Both the position numbers and the translations under genes were made by a program. The notes under the pieces are model-generated. The model worked only from the letters and a program-made list of their open reading frames with translations. It searched no databases and was not told the DNA's origin. 64,000 nucleotides of DNA from positions 1 to 64,000 of the forward strand of contig JBJHDM010000013.1 in assembly GCA_050486545.1 (NCBI GenBank), read 5' to 3'. Shown here piece after piece: positions 45,534-52,983 of this stretch. The first letter of the stretch is position 1; every line of letters starts with the position of its first letter. The DNA comes from DAOMNN01 sp050486545. GTDB taxonomy: Bacteria; Pseudomonadota; Gammaproteobacteria; Burkholderiales; Rhodocyclaceae.

Positions 45534-46661
45534 GTGCCTGGCCTGCTCCCGGAAGTCGATCCTGACGGTCTTCTCGAATACTCCGTGGTCTTCACCGACC
45601 GATCCCTGAACCACATGTCCCGTGCCTTCCAGGAGGTCATGAAGGACATCTCGGCCACCTTGCGTCGCGTGTATCGTGCGCGGTCGGTCGCGATCGTGCC
45701 GGGCGGCGGCACGTACGGCATGGAGGCCGTGGCGCGCCAGTTCGCCACCGGCAGGAAGTGCCTGGTCATCCGCAACGGGTGGTTCAGCTACCGATGGACG
45801 CAGATCTTCGAGATGGGGAGCATTCCCGCCGAGGCGGTGGTGCTCAAGGCGCGCCCGGTTGGCACGGATCGCTTCGCGCCCTATGCTCCCGCGCCGATCG
45901 AGGAAGTCGTCGCCCGGATTCAAGCCGACCGGCCGGATCTGGTCTTCGCGCCGCATGTCGAGACCTCGTCCGGCATGATGTTGCCGGATGACTACCTTCG
46001 CGCCGTGGCCGACGCGGTCCATGCAGTCGGTGGCCTGTTCGTGCTCGACTGCATCGCGTCCGGTGCGATGTGGGTCGACATGGAAACCAGCGGGGTCGAC
46101 GTCCTGATCAGCGCGCCCCAGAAGGGCTGGAGCGGGTCGCCCTGTGCGGCGCTCGTCATGTTGGGCGAGACCGCACGCGAGCGTATCGATTCGACCACCA
46201 GCACGAGTTTCGCCTGCGATCTGCGCAAATGGCTGCAGATCATGGAAACCTACGAGAGCGGGGGCCACGCCTATCACGCGACGATGCCGACGGATGCCTT
46301 GCGGCAGTTGCGCGACACGATGAAGGAAGCCGAAGCCTACGGTTTCGACCGGTTGCGTGCGGAACAGGCCGAACTGGGTGTGAAGGTCCGTGCGCTGCTT
46401 GCCGGAAAAGGCATCCGCAGCGTTGCCGCTCCGGGCTTCGAAGCGCCGGGGGTGGTGGTGAGCTACACGGACGACGACGGTTTCCGCAGCGGTGCGAAGT
46501 TTGTCGAGACCGGGTTGCAGATCGCGGCCGGGGTGCCGTTGCAATGCGACGAACCGGCGGATTTCAAGACCTTCCGGCTCGGTCTGTTCGGACTGGACAA
46601 GCTCCATGCCGTCGATCGAACCGTCGGCACCCTCGAGCGCGCACTCGACCGCCTGCTCTGA
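45534..46661 (+). CDS. Class V (alanine-glyoxylate/serine-pyruvate type) aminotransferase
   Basis: PLP-dependent transaminase of the SPT/AGT group, 375 residues from GTG 45534 (MPGLLPEVDPDGLLEYS). The PLP lysine lies in SAPQKGWSGSPCAA; the phosphate-binding loop is PGGGTYGMEAVARQF; the aspartate contacting the pyridine nitrogen is in FVLDCIASGAM. The N-terminal LLEYSVVFTDRSLNHMS is typical of this subgroup. The amino donor cannot be deduced. It is a single-gene unit with a strong leader hairpin. Confidence 0.87.
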   Translation: MPGLLPEVDPDGLLEYSVVFTDRSLNHMSRAFQEVMKDISATLRRVYRARSVAIVPGGGTYGMEAVARQFATGRKCLVIRNGWFSYRWTQIFEMGSIPAEAVVLKARPVGTDRFAPYAPAPIEEVVARIQADRPDLVFAPHVETSSGMMLPDDYLRAVADAVHAVGGLFVLDCIASGAMWVDMETSGVDVLISAPQKGWSGSPCAALVMLGETARERIDSTTSTSFACDLRKWLQIMETYESGGHAYHATMPTDALRQLRDTMKEAEAYGFDRLRAEQAELGVKVRALLAGKGIRSVAAPGFEAPGVVVSYTDDDGFRSGAKFVETGLQIAAGVPLQCDEPADFKTFRLGLFGLDKLHAVDRTVGTLERALDRLL

Positions 46662-46735
46662 CGGCAGCGCGGATACGGGGATGAACGGCTACCGTGAGGT
46701 GGCCGTTCGCCTAATGTCGTTCGGATCCGCGTGGA

Positions 46736-47209
46736 TTACTCTTCCGCGCGATAGCTGTCGTGGCAGGCCTTGCAGGCCTTGCCGAGTTCTCCGAACTGCC
46801 GTGCGATGGCCTGCCGGTCGCCGTTGACCGCCACCTCCTGCAGGCGATTTGCTTCAGTGATGAAGTTCGTCGCGATCTCGCGAACCTTCTCCGGCTCGTC
46901 GAAGAAATTCGATTGCAGGCGGGTCGGCTTCCAGCCCACGCCCATGTCCGTGCCCGGTGCGAACAGGGCGCCGATGCCGGAATTGGCCGTGGCGGCAATG
47001 AGGTTGGCTGCGGCAACGATCTGCTCCTGATCGTAGGGTACCGTGCCGTCGACGGCCTGGGCCTTGATCTTGCCCATGTTCCAGGCCATGAACGTGAAGC
47101 CGGACTGGCGGGCCTTGATCATGTCCTCGGCGGACATCTGCGCGTGTGCCGTAGCGGCTAGGGACAGCGCCAGGATTCCGAGGGCAGTACGAACGGAGTT
47201 CTTCTTCAT
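46736..47209 (-). CDS. Cytochrome c' family protein
   Basis: 157 residues with a signal peptide (MKKNSVRTALGILALSLAATAHA). The mature four-helix bundle ends with the class II C-terminal heme motif CKACH (C146, C149, H150) followed by DSYRAEE, as in cytochrome c'. Such periplasmic proteins bind NO or CO and may protect against nitrosative stress. Start ATG 47209 has GAGGAT upstream. It is divergent from a chemoreceptor that also carries a CxxCH motif. Confidence 0.93.
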   Translation of the reverse strand: MKKNSVRTALGILALSLAATAHAQMSAEDMIKARQSGFTFMAWNMGKIKAQAVDGTVPYDQEQIVAAANLIAATANSGIGALFAPGTDMGVGWKPTRLQSNFFDEPEKVREIATNFITEANRLQEVAVNGDRQAIARQFGELGKACKACHDSYRAEE

Positions 47210-47465
47210 GACGGGATCCTCTCGAGTTCGGGTGTTGAACACGGTCCGACAGTGGTCCGGGATCCGGGTTCCGGGGCGATGGCCCTGAACGGGGCGGATA
47301 GGGTTCGGCTGCCGCAACCTCGCCCGGATTTCCGACCTGGATGGAGACTTTTGTCGTCGTCCCGTACAGGGGATTCGATTAAAGTCCGTACGCCGTTGGA
47401 CGTAGTACCTGTCAGGATCTCACGTGGGCGTCGTAGCCGCCATCAAACAGGGAGTTGCAGCAAGC

Positions 47466-49079
47466 ATGTCGAACACGCCGATTTGGGTCAGGCTGACCGG
47501 TGCCATCTGGGTGATGCTGGTGATCGCATGGGGGAGCATGATCGCGTGGGAGACGAAGGTCAATCGCGGGATCGCGATCGACCAGGCGACCGATTTTGCA
47601 AACAGCGTCAATGAGATGACGATGGCCGGGCTGACCGGCATGATGATCACGGGAACGATCGGGCAGCGCGACGTATTCCTCGATCAGATCCAGGAGCTGT
47701 CTTCGGTACGCGATCTCAAGGTGATCCGCGCTCCGGCGGTGGACCGCATCTTCGGGCCGGGTACGGCAGCGGAAACGACGCTGGACGAGATCGAGCGCGG
47801 GGTCCTGGCGGGTGGCAAACCGTTCGTTCAGGTCGAGTACGACCCCCGTCACGGAGAGCATCTGCGCGTCGTCGTACCATCGCTCGCCCTTCCCAACTAT
47901 CTCGGCAAGGACTGCATCGTTTGCCATCAGGCGACCGAGAATGAAGTGCTGGGAGCGGTGTCGATGCGGATTTCGCTCGATCGCGTCAACGAGGCGGTCG
48001 CCACGTTCCGCAACCAGAGCATCGTCTTCGCGCTGCTGGTCTCGCTCCCGCTGATCGGCTTCGTCTTCCTGTTCATCCAGCGCTTCGTCACGCGCCCGCT
48101 GAGCCAGCTGAGCGACAGCCTGGCGGACATTGCACAGGGAGAGGGCGACCTCACCCGACGGCTGGAAACCCGTAGCGACGACGAGATCGGCCGTACCGCG
48201 AAGACGTTCAACCAGATGCTGTCGGCGATTGCCGCTCTCGTGCGCCAGGTCGGCACGTCGGCGGCCGAAGTGACCAACTCGGCGCGCAGTCTGGCCCAGG
48301 GAGCTGCCGAGGTGGCGAAGAGCTCGCATCGGCAGAACGACCAGTCCGTGCAGGCCGCCGAAGCAGTCGAAGGGCTCAACGAGAGCATCACCCACATCGC
48401 GGAAAGCGCCGGGGACGTTCGCGAGCGCTCACGCGAGAGCCTGGCGCGTTCGGGCGAGGGCAAGGAGAGCCTCGGGACCCTGATCCGCGCGGTCGGACAG
48501 GTCGAGGACGCCGTGCGGACGATGGCTGAATCGGTCGGCGCGTTCGTGCACTCGACTTCCGCAATCACGAAGATGACCGCCGAGGTCCGAGAAATCGCCG
48601 AGCAGACCAATCTGCTTGCGCTCAATGCGGCGATCGAAGCAGCGCGGGCCGGCGAACAGGGTCGCGGCTTCGCCGTGGTGGCCGATGAAGTTCGCAAACT
48701 GGCGGAGAAATCGGCGCGCTCCGCGGGGGAGATCGACGCGATCACGCGACAGATCTCGGAGCAATCCGGTTCGGTCCAGGCCTCGATTCATCGGGGCCTT
48801 CGGCACATCGAGTCGAGCCGGGACGCGGCGAACGTCGTCTCCGAGGTGCTCGACGCGGCCAACGCTTCCGTGGCCGAGGTTGGCGAGGGGCTTGACCGCA
48901 TCGCATCCGCGACCGACGCGCAACGCAGCTCGAGTCGGCTCGTCACGGAGAATATCGAGTCGATCGCCGACATGGCGCGCCGGAACAATGTCGCGATCGA
49001 GGACACCGAGCGTTCGGCCAGGAGCCTGGAGGCGCTGGCGTCGCGCCTGCAGGAAGCGGTTTCCCGCTTCCGGGCCTGA
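47466..49079 (+). CDS. Methyl-accepting chemotaxis protein with c-type heme motif in the sensor domain
   Basis: Chemoreceptor of 537 residues from ATG 47466. Membrane segments at about 8-28 and 187-206 bracket a periplasmic sensor of about 155 residues that contains CIVCH (C150, C153, H154), a covalent heme c attachment motif. HAMP follows (about 207-258), then the cytoplasmic signalling hairpin with the conserved tip EIAEQTNLLALNAAIEAARA (about 376-395). A heme sensor suggests taxis to oxygen, NO or redox state. GTG 47424 is an alternative start. It is divergent from the cytochrome c' gene. Confidence 0.92.
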   Translation: MSNTPIWVRLTGAIWVMLVIAWGSMIAWETKVNRGIAIDQATDFANSVNEMTMAGLTGMMITGTIGQRDVFLDQIQELSSVRDLKVIRAPAVDRIFGPGTAAETTLDEIERGVLAGGKPFVQVEYDPRHGEHLRVVVPSLALPNYLGKDCIVCHQATENEVLGAVSMRISLDRVNEAVATFRNQSIVFALLVSLPLIGFVFLFIQRFVTRPLSQLSDSLADIAQGEGDLTRRLETRSDDEIGRTAKTFNQMLSAIAALVRQVGTSAAEVTNSARSLAQGAAEVAKSSHRQNDQSVQAAEAVEGLNESITHIAESAGDVRERSRESLARSGEGKESLGTLIRAVGQVEDAVRTMAESVGAFVHSTSAITKMTAEVREIAEQTNLLALNAAIEAARAGEQGRGFAVVADEVRKLAEKSARSAGEIDAITRQISEQSGSVQASIHRGLRHIESSRDAANVVSEVLDAANASVAEVGEGLDRIASATDAQRSSSRLVTENIESIADMARRNNVAIEDTERSARSLEALASRLQEAVSRFRA

Positions 49080-49082
49080 GGC

Positions 49083-49120
49083 GTGTGCCGCGCAGCCCGC
49101 CTTGGGCTGCTGCGGCACAC
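49083..49120. terminator. Strong hairpin between chemoreceptor and protease genes
   Basis: GTGTGCCGC...GCGGCACAC outer stem (49083-49091 with 49112-49120) and CAGCCC/GGGCTG inner stem, with one bulged T and a 5-nt loop. It fills the gap between convergent stops. No T-run, so probably a bidirectional factor-assisted terminator. Confidence 0.6.
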
Positions 49121-49126
49121 GGCGGT

Positions 49127-50593
49127 TCAGCCGATACGGATCGGCACGAAGATCCGGCTGTTGCCCCGCTGGATCAGCAGGGCGAAGCGGTTGCCGGCCC
49201 CCTGCATCAGTTGCCGGAACTGGTCGACGCTGGTCACGGGTTGATTGTTGAGGGCGAGAATCACGTCGCCGGGCCGCAGGCCGGCTTCGGCTGCCGGTCC
49301 GCGGGTGTTCTCGACGGCGAGTCCGCCGCGCACGCCGATCCGGCTCGCTTCGTCGGGGCTCAGGGCGCGGGCGGTCAGGCCGAGCCGGCCGCCAGCATCC
49401 TCTCCGGGACGCACGGGTGCTTCGGCAAGCGTCTCGGGCTGCAGTTCGTCCAGTGTCGCGGTGAGGATCCGGGTCCGCCCGTCCCGCCAGATTTCCATGC
49501 GCACGACCGTGCCGGGGCGCTTGTCGCCGATGAGTCGCGGAAGATCCGTGGAGTCGCCGACCCGCACGCCGTCGACGCCAAGCACCACATCGCCCGGCTG
49601 GATCCCCGCCTTTTCGGCCGCACTGTCCGGTTCGACGCTGGACACCAGCGCGCCGCGGGGTTCGTCCAGGCCGAAGGTCTGCGCGAGATCCTTGTCCACT
49701 GCCTGGATCATCACGCCAAGCCGCCCGCGCTGGACGCGCCCGAACTCGATCAGCTGTTCCTTAACGTGAAGTGCGACATCGATCGGAATCGCGAACGAGA
49801 TGCCCATGAAGCCGCCCGAGCGCGAGTAGATCTGTGCATTGATCCCGATGACTTCCCCTGCGAGGTTGAACAGGGGGCCGCCCGAATTGCCCGGATTGAT
49901 GGCGACGTCGGTCTGGATGAAGGGGACGTAGTTCTCCGCCGGAAGACGCCGGGCCTTGGCCGAGATGATGCCCGCCGTGACCGAATGTTCGAAGCCGAAC
50001 GGCGAGCCCATCGCGATGACCCATTCTCCGACCCGCGACTGCTCCGCATCGCCGGTCTCGACGGTCGGCAAGCCGCTGGCGTCGATCTTCAGCAGTGCGA
50101 TGTCGGTGCGCGGATCCGTGCCGATGACCTCGGCGCGGAACTCGCGGCGGTCGGCAAGGCGGACGGTGACCTCGGTATCGGCGCCGCGCTCGGCGACGAC
50201 GTGGGCATTGGTCAGGACGTAGCCGTCCTCGCTGATGATGAATCCCGAGCCGATGCCGCGGCTGCTGCGCGGGCCGCGTTCGGGCTGTCCCGGACCCATG
50301 CCCGGCGGCAGGGGAATGCCGAATCGGCGCAGCAGATCGTAGAACGGATCTTCGGGCATCGGTGCCCCTTCGCTGCTGGCCGATTGGCGACGGACGACGC
50401 TGATATTGACCACGGCCGGACCGACCGCTTCGACCAGATCGCCGAAGTCCGGCAAGCCGTATCGATTCGGTCGTACCAGCTGTCCGGCCGACTCTTCGGC
50501 GGTGCTGGCCTGCACCGTGGCGTGCATGGGCAGGAACGGAACTCCGAGACTGAGTGCGAGCGACAAGGCGCCCGAGAGGATGATCTTGTACAT
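49127..50593 (-). CDS. Do/DegQ-family periplasmic serine endoprotease
   Basis: HtrA-type envelope quality-control protease, 488 residues from ATG 50593 with a signal sequence (MYKIILSGALSLALSLGVPF). The trypsin-like domain has the triad: histidine in LTNAHVVAERG, aspartate in DPRTDIALLKI, and serine in INPGNSGGPLFN. Two PDZ domains follow (from about residues 290 and 395). Upstream GAGGAAG serves as ribosome binding site. It is divergent from oxyR, and separated from the chemoreceptor by a strong hairpin. DegP and DegQ cannot be told apart with certainty. Confidence 0.93.
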   Translation of the reverse strand: MYKIILSGALSLALSLGVPFLPMHATVQASTAEESAGQLVRPNRYGLPDFGDLVEAVGPAVVNISVVRRQSASSEGAPMPEDPFYDLLRRFGIPLPPGMGPGQPERGPRSSRGIGSGFIISEDGYVLTNAHVVAERGADTEVTVRLADRREFRAEVIGTDPRTDIALLKIDASGLPTVETGDAEQSRVGEWVIAMGSPFGFEHSVTAGIISAKARRLPAENYVPFIQTDVAINPGNSGGPLFNLAGEVIGINAQIYSRSGGFMGISFAIPIDVALHVKEQLIEFGRVQRGRLGVMIQAVDKDLAQTFGLDEPRGALVSSVEPDSAAEKAGIQPGDVVLGVDGVRVGDSTDLPRLIGDKRPGTVVRMEIWRDGRTRILTATLDELQPETLAEAPVRPGEDAGGRLGLTARALSPDEASRIGVRGGLAVENTRGPAAEAGLRPGDVILALNNQPVTSVDQFRQLMQGAGNRFALLIQRGNSRIFVPIRIG

Positions 50594-50794
50594 GGGGTTG
50601 AACGCTTCCTCGTTGACACGGACAGTCCGGTAGACGGGGATCGGGCCCTTGTGTTCCCCGCACCCGTGCGAGCCTGCGCCGACCGGGCACGCTCCGCATC
50701 GGCGGACACGCCCGTCGGAACTGCTGTGCTGGTCGCCGTGGCGCGGTAACATGTCCATCGGAACCACTCCACCAGAGTCGATGGGGAACCGCCG

Positions 50795-51733
50795 ATGACG
50801 CTCACAGATCTCCGCTACCTCGTGGCGCTTGCCCGCGAACGGCATTTCGGACGTGCGGCCGAGAAGTGCCATGTCAGCCAGCCGACGCTGTCGGTCGCGA
50901 TCAAAAAGGTCGAAGATGAACTCGGCGTCCAGCTTTTTGAACGCAGTGCGACCGAGGTGAAGATCACCGCGACGGGCCAACGCATCGTCGTGCAGGCCGA
51001 GAAGGTCCTGATGGAGGCGGCGCAGATCCCGGAGATCGCGGCGGCGGGCAAGGACCCGCTTTCGGGCCCGCTGCGGCTGGGGGTGATCTACACGATCGGC
51101 CCGTATCTGTTGCCGCGACTGATCCCGCTGGTGCATCGCCATGCGCCGCGCATGCCCCTGGTCATCCAGGAGAACTACACGACGCGCCTGATCGAATCCC
51201 TCAAGCGCGGCGAACTCGACGTGGTGGTCCTCTCACTGCCGCTCGACGAGCCGGGAATCGTTGCCCAGCCGGTGTACGACGAACCGTTTCGCGTACTGTT
51301 GCCGGTCGACCATCCCTGGGTCGAGCGCGACCGTATCGAGGCCGACCAGCTTGCCGACGAGCAGCTGTTGCTGCTCGGTGCCGGCAACTGTTTTCGCGAC
51401 CAGGTCCTCGAGGTCTGTCCGCACTGTCGCAATGTCAGCGGGCTGCAGCGCACGCTGGAAGGCAGCTCGCTCGAGACCATCCGGCACATGGTGGCCACCG
51501 GCCTGGGCGTGACGGTCCTGCCCAGCACCGCGGCCGACAACCTGCCCGATCAGAATGCCCTTGTAGCGGTGCGACCGTTTGCGGAGCCCCAGCCCGTGCG
51601 GCGGGTCGCGCTGGCCTGGCGCGTGACCTATCCGCGCAGCGGCGCGATCGACGTCGTGCGGGCCGCCATTCTGGAAAGCGATCTGCCGGGGATCCGGCCG
51701 ATCGGTCGGACGCCGTCGGTCGAGGCAGCATGA
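50795..51733 (+). CDS. oxyR: Hydrogen peroxide-inducible regulator OxyR
   Basis: LysR-family peroxide sensor, 312 residues. The N-terminal winged helix is MTLTDLRYLVALARERHFGRA cut at R. The redox cysteines are C199 and C208, the same numbers as in E. coli OxyR, in GNCFRDQVLEVCPHC. Oxidation to a disulfide would switch on antioxidant genes. It is divergent from the Do-like protease gene and followed by a FAD reductase; the thiol peroxidase tpx at 61 kb is a plausible target, not demonstrated. Confidence 0.95.
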   Translation: MTLTDLRYLVALARERHFGRAAEKCHVSQPTLSVAIKKVEDELGVQLFERSATEVKITATGQRIVVQAEKVLMEAAQIPEIAAAGKDPLSGPLRLGVIYTIGPYLLPRLIPLVHRHAPRMPLVIQENYTTRLIESLKRGELDVVVLSLPLDEPGIVAQPVYDEPFRVLLPVDHPWVERDRIEADQLADEQLLLLGAGNCFRDQVLEVCPHCRNVSGLQRTLEGSSLETIRHMVATGLGVTVLPSTAADNLPDQNALVAVRPFAEPQPVRRVALAWRVTYPRSGAIDVVRAAILESDLPGIRPIGRTPSVEAA

Positions 51734-51811
51734 ACCGCGACCCCGTCCGGCCGGGACGGGAGCGTCTGTGCGGAATGGTGCGCCCCGCTTCCTTCAGGAT
51801 GGAAGCTCCCC

Positions 51812-52966
51812 ATGTCGACTGATGCGCCCGCTCCGCTCGTCATCATCGGAACCGGTCTGGCCGGATACAGCTTGCTGCGCGCCCTGCGCAGTGAAGATCA
51901 TCATCCCGAACTGCTGCTGCTCACCGCCGACAGCGGTGCGGTGTGGGCGCGGGCCGAACTGCCGGCGAGTCTTTCTGCTGGCAAGGAGGCGAGCGAACTC
52001 ATCGTGGCGACCCACGAACAGATGGCCCATCGTTATGCTGCGCAGATCCTCGCCGACACGCGCGTGCAGCGCATCGACCGACCCGCCCGAACCGTCCATA
52101 CGACCCGCGGCGCGTTCGCCTATTCGCGGCTGGTGCTCGCCACCGGGGCCGAAGCGGCCCGCCCTTCGGGACTGCGGGGGAATGCCGTCGATCGGGTGTT
52201 GACGCTGACGACGCTGGCTGATTACCGGTACCTTCGCCATGAACTCGCGGGACGCCACCGGGTGGCTGTCCTGGGCGGCGGTGCCGTGGGTTGCGAGTAT
52301 GCCGACAGCCTGACCCGCGCCGGTTGCGAGGTGGTCCTGTTCGAGCCGGGGGATCGATTGCTCGGCGGTCGCCTTCCGCCTTTGTCGGCGGCACGCCTGG
52401 CACAGGCCCTGGCGGCATCCGGGGTACGGATCCTGCTCGAAGACGGGGTGCAGCGGGTCGACAAGTCGATGGGCGAGCTCGAGCTGGGCACGCTTTCGGG
52501 TCGTCGGTTGCAGGTTGATGTGGCGCTTGCGGCGGCGGCACGTGAGCCGCGTACACGGCTCGCGCAGGACGCAGGATTGGCGGTCGGTCGTGGCATTCGC
52601 GTCGACGCTTCGTTGAGAACCTCGGATCCGGACATCTTCGCCGTCGGTGAATGTGCGGAACTGTCCGGTCGTTCGTTCGTGTTTCCGGAGGAGATCGAAG
52701 CCGCCGGCAGTGTGCTCGCCCAAGTGCTCAGCGGTCGCTCCGCATGCGTGCAATGGCGTCCCAGGCTGTACCGGCTGAAGGTCGAGGCCTGCGCCCTGGC
52801 GCTGTGCGAGCCGCCCCCGGTGGCGGGTGAGTGGCAGGAGACGGCGACCCCAGAGGGGGTGACGGCGCTCTTTCACGATCGGCGTGGAGATTTGCGCGGC
52901 TTTGCCCTGATCGGGGAGGCCGTGGTGGCCCAGGCGAGGCGATTGCTCGCCCGTCTAGGCTCCTGA
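51812..52966 (+). CDS. FAD-dependent pyridine nucleotide oxidoreductase (rubredoxin reductase type)
   Basis: 384-residue flavoprotein with the two-dinucleotide fold: FAD-binding IIGTGLAGYSLLRAL at about 10-24, ATGAEA near 110, the NAD(P)-binding VAVLGGGAVGCEYAD near 151, and the second FAD contact DIFAVGECAEL near 272. No redox-active CxxC pair is seen, which fits rubredoxin/ferredoxin reductases rather than disulfide reductases. It follows oxyR after 78 bases in the same direction, so a role in peroxide defence is possible. No rubredoxin gene is adjacent. Confidence 0.87.
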   Translation: MSTDAPAPLVIIGTGLAGYSLLRALRSEDHHPELLLLTADSGAVWARAELPASLSAGKEASELIVATHEQMAHRYAAQILADTRVQRIDRPARTVHTTRGAFAYSRLVLATGAEAARPSGLRGNAVDRVLTLTTLADYRYLRHELAGRHRVAVLGGGAVGCEYADSLTRAGCEVVLFEPGDRLLGGRLPPLSAARLAQALAASGVRILLEDGVQRVDKSMGELELGTLSGRRLQVDVALAAAAREPRTRLAQDAGLAVGRGIRVDASLRTSDPDIFAVGECAELSGRSFVFPEEIEAAGSVLAQVLSGRSACVQWRPRLYRLKVEACALALCEPPPVAGEWQETATPEGVTALFHDRRGDLRGFALIGEAVVAQARRLLARLGS

Positions 52967-52983
52967 TCGGGCCGAAGCGTGGT

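Noticed and set aside
47380..47412. TAAAG at about 47384 as a sigma-28 flagellar promoter before the chemoreceptor
   Set aside because: No GCCGATAA-like -10 at the proper distance.
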